This document shows, piece after piece, positions 53,864 to 61,460 of a DNA stretch of 64,000 nucleotides. Origin of the DNA: Roseateles_B sp051857535 (GTDB lineage: Bacteria; Pseudomonadota; Gammaproteobacteria; Burkholderiales; Burkholderiaceae_C); NCBI RefSeq assembly GCF_051857535.1, contig NZ_JBPZGY010000019.1, forward strand, positions 14,740 through 78,739, read 5' to 3'. The notes beneath the pieces were generated by a model. That model did no database searches. It had not been told where the DNA came from and saw nothing but the letters and a program-made list of their open reading frames with translations. The translations under genes and the position numbers were made by a program. How positions within the stretch are numbered: position 1 is the first letter of the stretch; every line of letters starts with the position of its first letter.

Positions 53864-55063
53864 TCAGTTCGCAGGCTTCCAGCCCTGCACCGCCTGCCGG
53901 CCCACGGCCGAGTCGTCGGTGAAGAAGCCGTCGATGCCGGCGTCGAGATAGGCACGGATCTCGGCCACGCTGTTGCCGCGCGCCGTGGCCTCGGTGCCCG
54001 GCGTGCCTTGCAGGCTGGTCGGCAGGAAGGCGTTCTCGGGGCGCAGCGTCCAGATGGTGATCTTCAGGCCGGCCGCATGGGCGTCCTTCGCGAAGCTGGT
54101 GGGCTGGCCCAGGCCGGTGGCCACGCCCTTGGCATCGCGGGTCTGCGGGATCACCCATTCCTTGTACGGGCCTACGGCGTAGGCGTAGCGGGCGATCTCT
54201 TTGAGGCCGTTGGCCGTGGCCAGGTCGGCATAGCCGCGCGTGTTGGCCGCGCCTTCCAGCACGAAGTCCCAGGGCCGGCCGCTGCTGTTGATCAGCTGCA
54301 CCAGGCGCACCGTGCTCTTCTGCGCGATGGCCTTGAGATTGGCCACCTCGAAGGACTGCACGATCACCGGCGCCTCGCGGTGGTTCCAGCCGTTCTTCTC
54401 CAGCACCGCGAGCAGCGCAGGCTCCAGCGGCAGGCCGATGGACTGGAAGTAGGACGGGTGCTTGGTCTCGGGAATGATGCCGATGGTGCGGCCCTTGGCG
54501 GCCGTCTGTGCCTTGGCCAGGTCGATCACTTCCTGCAGCGTCGGGATCTCGAACTGGTCGTTGTAGGCGGCGTTGGCCGGGCGCACCGCCGGGATGCGCT
54601 CGCGGGCCCGCAGCGTCTTCAGCTCGGCCAGCGTGAAGTCCTCGGTGAACCAGCCGCGGATGCTGACGCCGTCGATGGTCTTGGTCCGCAGGCGGTCCTT
54701 GAACTCGGGCTTGTCGGCCACATTGCTGGTGGCTTCCTTGATGCTGCCGTCGGCATTGAGGATGGCGATGGCGTTCTCGTGCCGGGCCACCAGCACGCCG
54801 TCCTTGGTGGAGACGAGGTCGGGCTCGATGATGTCTGCCCCATCGTCGATGGCCTTCTGGTAGGCCGCCAGCGTGTGCTCGGGCCGCAGCGCCGAGGCGC
54901 CGCGGTGGGCGATGACGGCCGAGGCCGGCGGCCAGGGCTGGGGCTCGGAAGAGCTGCCGCCGCAGGCAGCCAGGGCGGCGGCGAGCAGGGCCAGGGGCAG
55001 GCCCATGAGCGGGTTCAGGCGACGAGGATGGCGGGCGCCGGTGAACGGCTGGTGTGATGACAT
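53864..55063 (-). CDS. Lipoprotein glycerophosphodiester phosphodiesterase
   Basis: 399 aa. A lipobox LAAC (Cys34) follows a hydrophobic helix, so the protein is a membrane lipoprotein. The GDPD TIM barrel shows HRGASALRPEHTLAAYQKAIDDGADIIEPDLVSTKDGVLVARHE and further metal/phosphate residues, ending in FFTDDSAVG. It releases glycerol-3-phosphate from glycerophosphodiesters (GlpQ type). Start ATG 55063 is chosen; a longer frame upstream runs through the antitoxin gene. Confidence 0.92.
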   Translation of the reverse strand: MSSHQPFTGARHPRRLNPLMGLPLALLAAALAACGGSSSEPQPWPPASAVIAHRGASALRPEHTLAAYQKAIDDGADIIEPDLVSTKDGVLVARHENAIAILNADGSIKEATSNVADKPEFKDRLRTKTIDGVSIRGWFTEDFTLAELKTLRARERIPAVRPANAAYNDQFEIPTLQEVIDLAKAQTAAKGRTIGIIPETKHPSYFQSIGLPLEPALLAVLEKNGWNHREAPVIVQSFEVANLKAIAQKSTVRLVQLINSSGRPWDFVLEGAANTRGYADLATANGLKEIARYAYAVGPYKEWVIPQTRDAKGVATGLGQPTSFAKDAHAAGLKITIWTLRPENAFLPTSLQGTPGTEATARGNSVAEIRAYLDAGIDGFFTDDSAVGRQAVQGWKPAN

Positions 55064-55168
55064 GCGGGACTCCCTCTGTGAAGAGCGGGAGCATCGCAGG
55101 GCGGGATGACAGCTTGATAAGGGGTGTGTGTCATGGGTGTCATGGTCAAACACGTCCATTAGCACCTG

Positions 55169-55477
55169 ATGCCCGGCCCGCCCGGCAAGAAAGGCGCGAT
55201 AAGAAGCCTGAATGCCCAGCGCATCTGCGGCAAATACAGCAATCGACTGATCGTCCGCATGTCCGAATTCAAGAAGAACCCGGCTGCTGTGCTGCGCGAG
55301 GCGAAGCAGCGTCCTGTCACCGTGCTCAGCCACAACAAGGCAGCCTTCTACATGGTCAAGCCCGAGCTCTATGAGGCGACGATGGAAGAACTGGCAGACC
55401 GCGAGCTCATGCAGAAGGTCCGCAGTCGACTGGCCGACAAGAGCCGGGCCGTCGAGGTGAACTTTGACGAACTCTAA
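55169..55477 (+). CDS. Orphan Phd/YefM-type (StbD-like) antitoxin
   Basis: Up to 102 aa. Residues 31 on give MSEFKKNPAAVLREAK then VTVLSHNKAAFYMVKPELYE, the core of StbD/YefM-like antitoxins, with a charged C-terminus for toxin binding. The usual N-terminus is shorter than the ATG 55169 form; ATG 55259 would be too short, so the true start is uncertain. No RelE/StbE-like toxin follows: the next sequence is the island boundary, so the toxin gene may have been lost. Confidence 0.7.
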   Translation: MPGPPGKKGAIRSLNAQRICGKYSNRLIVRMSEFKKNPAAVLREAKQRPVTVLSHNKAAFYMVKPELYEATMEELADRELMQKVRSRLADKSRAVEVNFDEL

Positions 55478-55552
55478 GTCCAAGCCGGTGTATTGACCCA
55501 GTAAAAACCTGCTCAGGTGTTACCGTCGAAAGGAAGACACCATGAGTACGTT

Positions 55553-55583
55553 GAACCACCGACACGCGGATTTTCAACACAAG
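55553..55583. repeat. Attachment-site copy A: 31 bp identical to the tRNA-Phe-derived site at 60198
   Basis: Identical over 31 bp to 60198-60228. Reverse-complemented, it reads from just 5' of the anticodon loop (TTGAAAA) through variable loop and T-arm to GGTTC of tRNA-Phe. The acceptor end is missing: left of the core the sequence is unrelated. Right of it, similarity to the flank of copy B continues in patches. Confidence 0.8.
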
Positions 55584-55751
55584 CAACGCTGAGGCGGACG
55601 CTGCAGAAAACTCGGACATCGTCAACAAGTTACGACGCGCCTGCCCATCACCAGCAGAACTACCGAGCTTTGGCCCGAACCAATTCGCTCGAGCTTTTTT
55701 CCTAGAGCGCAATGTTTTATTTGCGACAACGGCATAGTGCCGGCGCGCCAA

Positions 55752-55778
55752 CCGAACAGACCGAACCTTCAAGTTCGG
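55752..55778. repeat. Arm-type repeats next to att copy A
   Basis: CCGAAC at 55752 and the interrupted palindrome CCGAACCTTCAAGTTCGG at 55761-55778. The same 18-mer with one change occurs near copy B, suggesting recombinase arm sites. Confidence 0.5.
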
Positions 55779-55840
55779 ATGAAGGCCCCTCAGCCCTTTC
55801 CTCCCAATCCAGCCAAACCGCACAACTTGCGTGCGCGAGC

Positions 55841-56563
55841 CTATCTCTTTTCAATCAAAAAGGCCTCAGGAATGTAGGAGTAGGATTTACCGACATAAAC
55901 AGACTGTCCGAGATATCCCATAGCATTCAATCTTGCCTCAATTTCCCCTGCACTGCCCCAACTTGCACTCGACACTAAGTTTTTGACACCAAGCCGCTCA
56001 AGCTCTGCAACTGAAGGGCACCACAGTGTGTAGTCTCGGCGAATCACCCCTTCCTTAAGGGCCCCGACGGTGAGCATGCCAGAGTACACAATTAAATCAA
56101 TAGAAACCCCAGCCTTGGCATATAGAAGCTGCTCGCGCTGCAGTATTACCTTCTTTTCCTCAAGCCGCGCCTGGGAGTCCAATCCTGGTCTAAATGGCGT
56201 AAATGAATGCCCACCATGCCATCCAACCACCGCCCCCGACTTAACGAATTTCCTATTCCCAGCAATGAAAAGATAGTTTGCACAGCTGGAGGCGCAAAAG
56301 TCCTCAATTTCAATATCAAGCGCCCGACGCTGGATCTCTTCCGCAATATCCAACCCCGACTCAGTTACGCCACCTTCACTCGATATTTGAATCAATCTAA
56401 TTTGATCGTCAATCAACTCATAGAAGCGCTTCGAGACAGCCGGCGTGAGAACCCCCTCGATCCGCAGCACGGAGTCAGACACCCTCGTCACGGAGCCAGA
56501 TTCCAGAGCCTCCGCATGGAGAGACGCCAGCCACAACAAGCAAACAGCAATCACTTTGGTCAT
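55841..56563 (-). CDS. Exported ClpP/crotonase-fold protein (COG3904-like)
   Basis: 240 aa with signal peptide (MTKVIAVCLLWLASLHAEA). It then shows the ClpP/crotonase pattern IQISSEGGVTESGLDIAEEI, the serine loop FCASSCANYLFIAG with the likely nucleophile Ser, and WHGGHS. This is the layout of COG3904-type periplasmic proteins, possibly serine peptidases. AAGGG lies 8 nt before ATG 56563. The gene is clearly lower in GC than the core genome. It is an accessory gene of the island, divergent from the methyltransferase. Confidence 0.75.
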   Translation of the reverse strand: MTKVIAVCLLWLASLHAEALESGSVTRVSDSVLRIEGVLTPAVSKRFYELIDDQIRLIQISSEGGVTESGLDIAEEIQRRALDIEIEDFCASSCANYLFIAGNRKFVKSGAVVGWHGGHSFTPFRPGLDSQARLEEKKVILQREQLLYAKAGVSIDLIVYSGMLTVGALKEGVIRRDYTLWCPSVAELERLGVKNLVSSASWGSAGEIEARLNAMGYLGQSVYVGKSYSYIPEAFLIEKR

Positions 56564-56937
56564 AAGAAATACCCTTCCACAGAGTGAAAGGGTACCTAAA
56601 TTCACATAGGAATTTTGTAGCGCGTCACCACACAGATTTCCCACCCCTCGCCCAGAGCTGGGTCTTTTACTGGAGTGCACGCACGTGCAAGCAAATTATC
56701 ATCTGGCAGCGCGCACCGCCTGACCAGAAACTGCACCTACGCGAGCAGTTGCCGGGGTGCGAATGACCTTGAGCAATGACCGCTGGCGCAGTAAGCTGTG
56801 TTTTCGTACAGCAATCGCGCCGCACAAGCCTGCTTGATCTACGTGTCGCCACGAGTACGGGTACGAGCGGCCGAAGGCACAATGACAACCTGCGCGCTAG
56901 GCCCACTTTTGGGCCGGCGCGCCTTTTGCTTTCGACT
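56564..56937. other. Divergent intergenic region upstream of the methyltransferase
   Basis: 374 bp of AT-richer sequence between two divergent genes. The part near 56563 must hold the COG3904-like gene promoter. No coding potential is convincing in the upstream extension of the methyltransferase frame. The last 40 bp form a strong hairpin. Confidence 0.55.
56892..56927 (+). promoter_or_regulatory. Large hairpin just before the methyltransferase start
   Basis: GCGCGC and GGCCCA pair with TGGGCC and GCGCGC (12 bp with TA and G bulges) around CTTT; CTTTTGC follows. It ends 11 bp before ATG 56938, where no Shine-Dalgarno is visible. It could act as an attenuator or block translation, or reflect leaderless expression. 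Confidence 0.5.
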
Positions 56938-58245
56938 ATGCCCAAGCCTTCATCTCCGACCATCATCGACCTCTTCGCAGGAGCCGGCGGCATTGCGGAA
57001 GGATTCAGGCAAGAAGGGTTTCAGACGCTAGCAGCCACGGACATTGATCCCGATGCCTGCGCAACGTTTCAGCTCAACTTCCCCGACGCGCGGGTAGTGC
57101 ACGGCGACATCCGCAAGAAGAACGTCAAAGCTGCTGTCCTAGAGGCAGGAAGCAAGGTTGACGTAGTGGTCGGCGGGCCGCCGTGCCAGGCCTTCTCACA
57201 GGTGCGCAACCACGTCCGCATCATCGACGATCCACGCAACTCTTTGTACAAGGAGTTCGTCGAGATCGTGGGCCGCGTGCGGCCATCAGCCTTCGTGATG
57301 GAGAACGTGACTGGCATCGACCAGATGGGCTTCCGCGAGCAGATCGTTTCGGACCTTGCGCTTGGCGGCGAGTACTCGGTACGCCCGCAGGTCATTGATG
57401 CTGCGGACGTGGGCGCGCCGCAGACCAGGAAGCGTCTCATCTTCATCGGCATCCACAAGAGTCTCGGCTTGGAACCGCCGCTCGTGCAGCAGACCGGGGT
57501 TACAAGTGCCATGGCGCTCGCCCGTCGCGTAGTGCGCGGGCGCTCAAAGTACGAGTTGGACTACTTGGAGGACTTGCTCGGCACTGACCTACCAGCCAAG
57601 CTTGCAGACCCCCAGAGCCTGATGGCAGTCACAGCCGAGCAGGCCCTCTCAGATCTCGCCGTACTCCCAATGGGTAACCGCAACGACGTGTTGGCGTACG
57701 AGGCGCTGGGGCGCCCGACGTCAGCCTACCAACGCATGATGCGCGAGGGAAATGGCGAAGTGCTTCACAACGTGCAGGTGCCGAGGCTGCGCGAGGACAC
57801 TGCGATGCGACTTCGGGCCATCCCGCCCGGCGGGAACCATCGCGACTTGCCCGAAGACTTGATGCAGCGCCTACTGACCGGCGAGAAATGGGGCCCGGAG
57901 AACGGGACTGGGCTGCTTTCTCGCCGGCACTTCTATGCCTACCGCCGCCTGCACCCCGGAATCTGGTCCTGGACGCTCAACACCAAGGCTGACTCGGTTT
58001 ACCACTACAAGGCGGTCCGATCGCTGTCAGTGCGCGAGTTCGCCAGGCTCCACTCATTCCCGGATCGTTTCGTGTTCACGACTGATCCGCGCCCTGGAGC
58101 CCTTCCAGGTCGAGTTGACGGCGGGGCGGCCCACTCGCGCTACCGCCAGGTCGGCAACGCCGTTCCGCCGCTCTTGGCCAAGGCAGTAGCCAAGGCCGTT
58201 CGCGAAACCCTCTTCTCCCAGATCTCCCAGCGAAGAGCTGCCTGA
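56938..58245 (+). CDS. DNA cytosine-5 methyltransferase
   Basis: Type II restriction-modification methyltransferase of 435 aa. Motif I DLFAGAGGIAEGF (residues 11-23), motif IV GGPPCQAFS with catalytic Cys83, motif VI ENV (122-124), motif VIII TRKRLIFIG and motif X RQVGNAVPP near the C-terminus. The target-recognition region lies roughly between residues 210 and 370 (motifs VIII to X). The start is placed right before motif I. The likely restriction enzyme follows after 9 bp. Confidence 0.95.
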   Translation: MPKPSSPTIIDLFAGAGGIAEGFRQEGFQTLAATDIDPDACATFQLNFPDARVVHGDIRKKNVKAAVLEAGSKVDVVVGGPPCQAFSQVRNHVRIIDDPRNSLYKEFVEIVGRVRPSAFVMENVTGIDQMGFREQIVSDLALGGEYSVRPQVIDAADVGAPQTRKRLIFIGIHKSLGLEPPLVQQTGVTSAMALARRVVRGRSKYELDYLEDLLGTDLPAKLADPQSLMAVTAEQALSDLAVLPMGNRNDVLAYEALGRPTSAYQRMMREGNGEVLHNVQVPRLREDTAMRLRAIPPGGNHRDLPEDLMQRLLTGEKWGPENGTGLLSRRHFYAYRRLHPGIWSWTLNTKADSVYHYKAVRSLSVREFARLHSFPDRFVFTTDPRPGALPGRVDGGAAHSRYRQVGNAVPPLLAKAVAKAVRETLFSQISQRRAA

Positions 58246-58254
58246 ACGCCTCAG

Positions 58255-59310
58255 ATGACAACAAAGAAGACAAGCAGTACCGGGAGGATCACGGCACCGT
58301 TCGGAGCGGTCAACCGGCAACGATTGATCTCGGAGTTTCTGGCCACTGCGGCCGGAGCACCGTGGCTGCACGTTTACCGCCTCTTGCTCTGGACAGACAA
58401 GACGACCGGACTTGCCCATTGCTACGAAAGCGACAAATGCCAGCCGGGCAAACCGTGGCACCAGCGCTCACTACGGTTTCACGGGTGGCTGGCTCAGACC
58501 CTTGGCAGCACGCCTCGGCACGTTGGTGACGACATCGACTGGCTTTTTCGTCGGACCGCCGATGACTACGCCAAGTACATGGTGCAGCAGTACCAGACGC
58601 TTCTGAAGAGAGCCGCCAGTCAGCGCGCACCGTTCGCCGGCATGGCGTTCCCGGAGCCTGGCGAGGATCCGGCGATTGTTGAGATCATTCGCAGCGTCCT
58701 GGGTGCCCGGCTCTCCGCAGAACCGTCTGAAGACGAGTGGCGCCAGATGACCCAGCGCATCCGCGAGTTGATCGCGGTGGAGAACAAGCGCAAGAACCTT
58801 GTTGGCGAAGGCTTTGAGGACGTCCTGGCCGCCGTGACCTCGGCCTTCGACCACAGTTCGATGCTCGACGTTCGCGCTCGGTGCCTACTCCAGACGATCC
58901 CAGGGTTCGCCAACACCCGTGTCGGCGACAAGCCCAACAAGGTCGATGTCGCGGTCGTCAACAAGACGACCGGGCGTCGCACGATCGTCACCGCCAAGTG
59001 GAGCATTCGTGCGGACCGTGAGAAGCAGTTCCCGGCTGAGTTCGCCAGCTACATCACTGCGAAGTCAGATAACCAGCCGTTCGACTACGTTTTGCTGACC
59101 AACGAGTTCGATCCCGCTCGACTCGTTCGGGCGTGCGAACAGATGACGTCCAACGCGCCCATGTTCACCAAGGTCGTGCACATAAGCCCAGGCGCGCTCC
59201 GAGCCGTGTACGGGCCCAGCGCTGAGCCTACGATGTTGAAGGTGCTCAGCAATGTCGACGCCGGCCGGCTGGTCGGTTTTGACGACTGGTTGCAGTCCCT
59301 GATCGCCTAG
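58255..59310 (+). CDS. Putative type II restriction endonuclease
   Basis: 351 aa directly behind the methyltransferase on the same strand. The C-terminal half carries a PD-(D/E)xK-like pattern: Glu186/Glu188 (GEGFEDVL), Asp231 (NKVDVAVV) and Lys248 in IVTAKWSIRADREKQ, where KWSxRxDR resembles known endonuclease active-site segments. The N-terminal half shows no family to me. Function is inferred mainly from the pairing; the recognition sequence is unknown. Confidence 0.78.
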   Translation: MTTKKTSSTGRITAPFGAVNRQRLISEFLATAAGAPWLHVYRLLLWTDKTTGLAHCYESDKCQPGKPWHQRSLRFHGWLAQTLGSTPRHVGDDIDWLFRRTADDYAKYMVQQYQTLLKRAASQRAPFAGMAFPEPGEDPAIVEIIRSVLGARLSAEPSEDEWRQMTQRIRELIAVENKRKNLVGEGFEDVLAAVTSAFDHSSMLDVRARCLLQTIPGFANTRVGDKPNKVDVAVVNKTTGRRTIVTAKWSIRADREKQFPAEFASYITAKSDNQPFDYVLLTNEFDPARLVRACEQMTSNAPMFTKVVHISPGALRAVYGPSAEPTMLKVLSNVDAGRLVGFDDWLQSLIA

Positions 59311-59732
59311 ACATCACTGCGGCGCTTGCCGAAGTACCGCTGCCATAGCGCCTTCAAGTCGATGCTGAATCCCATGAAGGCAGGCTTGAGTTGAAGGATC
59401 TCCGGCTGCTTGGGGATCGCCGGCTTGGCGGCCTTTGCTAGCGCTCGGCTCTTTTTCTTTTCCTCATACTCGGCGTCCTCCTGCAGCCACTGCTTTCCGG
59501 CTGGCGTAAGCCCGCCCGCAACCACGAAGCGGGTGGCATGACCGTAGGTGGCTCGGTTCTTCGAGCGCTCGACAGCGACCTCGTACAAGAGCCCCGTCGC
59601 ACGCGCCTGTACCAGGCCTTCTGCAATAACCTGGAACTCGTCGTACTTATCCGGCGGAAAGTCCGAGACGGCGAGGGAGCTAAGCCCATCCGCAACCAGT
59701 TTCAGCGACCGAACCATGTTGTCCATGTTCAC
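59307..59732 (-). CDS. Hypothetical protein of the island, 141 aa
   Basis: From GTG 59732. A helical N-terminal part with LTPAGKQWLQEDAEYEEKK (winged-helix-like end of an HTH) is followed by a charged stretch and a C-terminal SIDLKALWQRYFGKRR. It overlaps the endonuclease gene by 4 bp tail-to-tail. No family is assigned; a DNA-binding role is possible. Confidence 0.6.
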   Translation of the reverse strand: MNMDNMVRSLKLVADGLSSLAVSDFPPDKYDEFQVIAEGLVQARATGLLYEVAVERSKNRATYGHATRFVVAGGLTPAGKQWLQEDAEYEEKKKSRALAKAAKPAIPKQPEILQLKPAFMGFSIDLKALWQRYFGKRRSDV

Positions 59733-59741
59733 ACTCGCTGG

Positions 59742-59969
59742 TTAGCGCGACTTCGAGGCGTAGGCCTTCTTCACTCGTCGGTTGATGAAGCTGTTCAGCC
59801 CGTGCCCCTGTTGGGCCAGCCGCTTCATCTCTTCCACGTTTTGCGCTCCCGCGCTTTGGGCCGTGTACAGGTACACCGTACCGTCACGGAATTGCACCTT
59901 GATGGACGAGTCGGTCGCTTCGAACGCGATCACGTTCGAGTCGCCGCCGCGATTTGCGTAGCGCTCCAT
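59742..59969 (-). CDS. Small KTSC-like protein, 75 aa
   Basis: From ATG 59969. The pattern NVIAFEATDSSIKVQFRDGTVYLY then GLNSFINRRVKKAY resembles the KTSC domain, a small fold found in phage and mobile-element proteins. It lies 9 bp upstream of the 141-aa gene on the same strand, so the two are probably one operon, convergent with the restriction-modification pair. Confidence 0.65.
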   Translation of the reverse strand: MERYANRGGDSNVIAFEATDSSIKVQFRDGTVYLYTAQSAGAQNVEEMKRLAQQGHGLNSFINRRVKKAYASKSR

Positions 59970-60114
59970 TCTTTTACCCCCTTGTGCAGTGCACAGCTGC
60001 GTCCAGAATGGTACGCAGTTGCCAGCACACCGACGGAGGTCGCGATCACTCAGTGCGCAGCGCGCACACCGGAAATCTCCCGGCGACACGCGGACTGAAG
60101 CTCTTCGCAGACGC

Positions 60115-60140
60115 AAAAAAGCCCGGTCATGCCGGGCTTC
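60115..60140 (-). terminator. Terminator downstream of the tRNA-Phe fragment
   Basis: AGCCCGG (60120-60126) pairs with CCGGGCT (60132-60138); on the minus strand it is followed by T6. It would end transcription of an intact tRNA-Phe coming from the right, so it is likely original chromosome. Confidence 0.75.
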
Positions 60141-60177
60141 TTGACCCCAAACGCTAAGCGGCGCTTGGAGTTTTGTT

Positions 60178-60222
60178 TGGTGGCCAAGGGCGGAATCGAA
60201 CCACCGACACGCGGATTTTCAA
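60178..60222 (-). tRNA. tRNA-Phe 3' half (fragment; attachment site)
   Basis: Minus strand from the anticodon loop TTGAAAA through TCCGC (anticodon stem), GTGTC, T-arm GGTGG-TTCGATT-CCGCC, acceptor CTTGGCC, discriminator A and CCA. T-arm pairing is perfect. The 5' half is absent: the bases before the loop do not pair with TCCGC. This is a displaced 3' end, as left by integration in the anticodon region. Confidence 0.85.
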
Positions 60223-60228
60223 CACAAG
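60198..60228. repeat. Attachment-site copy B (31-bp direct repeat of 55553-55583)
   Basis: Core identical to copy A, including six bases (CTTGTG) that lie outside the tRNA. The shared flank shows the copies come from the same element type rather than from tRNA homology alone. Confidence 0.8.
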
Positions 60229-60285
60229 GAACGGTCAGGCGAGCTCCGCTGCAATCTCTAGCATCGACAACGCCTTGCGACACGA

Positions 60286-60430
60286 CCGAACCTTGTGTCG
60301 ACCGAACGACCGAACCTTGACCCGAACCGTTTGCCTTGGCTGCCACTATGGTGATTGGCGTTTTCCTTAGGCCTGACAAGGCAATGCGTCTACCGAGCAC
60401 CGAACTTGGCATCCGAACCTTCGAGTTCGG
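60286..60430. repeat. Array of CCGAAC arm-type repeats near att copy B
   Basis: CCGAACCTTG (60286, 60310), CCGAAC (60302, 60322), CCGAACTTGG (60400) and the palindrome CCGAACCTTCGAGTTCGG (60413-60430). The last is 185 bp from the core, against 178 bp for its twin by copy A. Confidence 0.55.
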
Positions 60431-60495
60431 TCTACCCACCCTCCCCCTGTCTTTTTTCTTTCGGGGAGGGAGGGGATGCGATGGTGCATCCCTTT

Positions 60496-61455
60496 TTAGC
60501 AACGCCGAAGATCATCAAAGAATTCCGGGTCCCTGAGCGCCATGATCAGCAACTGCTTGACGTTCTCCCTGAGGAAGGGAACCACCTGCTCGCGCCCTCG
60601 AAGCACCGCCCCCTTCTGCTGGAAGTCGAAGGCCGAGCCATGGGCAACCGTGCTTCTGTAGTCATAGAGCTTGCTCCAGATCGTGTCCTCACTGGCCTCG
60701 CCAAAGTAGTCAGCCAGTGGAACCGCAGTCTCATAGCGCTTCCGCAAAAGCGCCATCTTGTTCTTCACCTGATGAATTATGGAGTCCAAGGTTTCCTGCT
60801 TCCGCGGCTCGTGCGTGATGAGCGATTCGATGAGGGCAAACAGGCCAACGATGGTGAGCTCGGAGGTCTCCGGCACGCCTCGCAATCCATCCAGACCGCT
60901 AAGCGCTCGTCGGACAAAGTTGTATCGGTCAGGTATGGCGGCCAACCAAGAGGCGTATTGCGGCAGCATCGCAAGCTCGCAGGCCTTAATTGACCGGGGA
61001 TGCCACTGCTCTTGGATACGCCTCACCTGGTAGGGGTTCACTCCGCCCATGCTGATGCCACTGACGGCACCGGACTGCCGCTCGCCCTCAAAGAAGAGAG
61101 TAAAAGCGAACTCCAGGCTGACAGGCAGAAGCTGCATCAATGACTGAAGGAGGTTAACGCGGTGGTTATTTCCTTCATATGCATGCACCCAGTATTTCCA
61201 TTCTTCGGGTGGAAGTTGTACCGGGCTAAAGCTCCGATGTCCCTCTTCACCGACGGCTTCAATCCATCGTCCGTCGTAGAAGGGTGCGTCGTGGAATCGG
61301 TCTCCAGCGATCAACTTTAGCCTTCCACGAATGAGCGCCACCTCATGTTCTGTGGCTGCCCGGATCTGGCCCCAGTCCCCCAAGGACACTGGTGACTCAC
61401 CCTCGATGACGATGTGAGTTGCAATGAACGACAAACCGCTCCTGATCAAAGACAT
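60496..61455 (-). CDS. HEPN-domain protein, possible Apea-like RNase
   Basis: 319 aa. The C-terminal third has the HEPN pattern: an all-helical segment (LFALIESLITHEPRK) then YDYRSTVAHGS, where Arg267-x4-His272 matches the RX4-6H ribonuclease motif. The N-terminal two thirds are unassigned. HEPN proteins of this sort act in antiviral and toxin systems. It is last in a minus-strand run after the integrase and the cysteine-cluster gene, 5 bp from the latter. Confidence 0.72.
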   Translation of the reverse strand: MSLIRSGLSFIATHIVIEGESPVSLGDWGQIRAATEHEVALIRGRLKLIAGDRFHDAPFYDGRWIEAVGEEGHRSFSPVQLPPEEWKYWVHAYEGNNHRVNLLQSLMQLLPVSLEFAFTLFFEGERQSGAVSGISMGGVNPYQVRRIQEQWHPRSIKACELAMLPQYASWLAAIPDRYNFVRRALSGLDGLRGVPETSELTIVGLFALIESLITHEPRKQETLDSIIHQVKNKMALLRKRYETAVPLADYFGEASEDTIWSKLYDYRSTVAHGSAFDFQQKGAVLRGREQVVPFLRENVKQLLIMALRDPEFFDDLRRC

Positions 61456-61460
61456 AAGCC

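Larger units (their letters stand above)
55478..55840. other. Boundary region between chromosome and accessory island
   Basis: 363 bp with no supported gene. It holds a 10-bp palindrome ACCTGCTCAGGT, a well-formed ribosome site (AAGGAAG) before ATG 55542 whose frame stops after 16 codons inside att copy A, then arm-type CCGAAC repeats. The GC content drops from here on. Confidence 0.6.
59970..60495. other. Second attachment region: tRNA-Phe 3' fragment, terminator and arm repeats
   Basis: 526 bp without a gene. From left to right: a short partial match to the att core (CGACACGCGGA at 60084-60094), the tRNA terminator (60115-60140), the tRNA-Phe 3' half (60178-60222), and at least six CCGAAC-type repeats (60286-60430). 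Confidence 0.75.

Noticed and set aside
55494..55552. Insertion-sequence end at the island boundary
   Set aside because: A palindrome and ribosome site are visible, but no transposase and no matching inverted repeat, so an IS is not supported.
60084..60094. Third attachment-site copy
   Set aside because: Only 11 bp match the core (CGACACGCGGA) in GC-rich DNA and no flanking similarity; too short to claim.
60178..60260. Complete tRNA-Phe gene
   Set aside because: The 5' half does not exist: the bases before the anticodon loop cannot pair with TCCGC and no D-arm is present.
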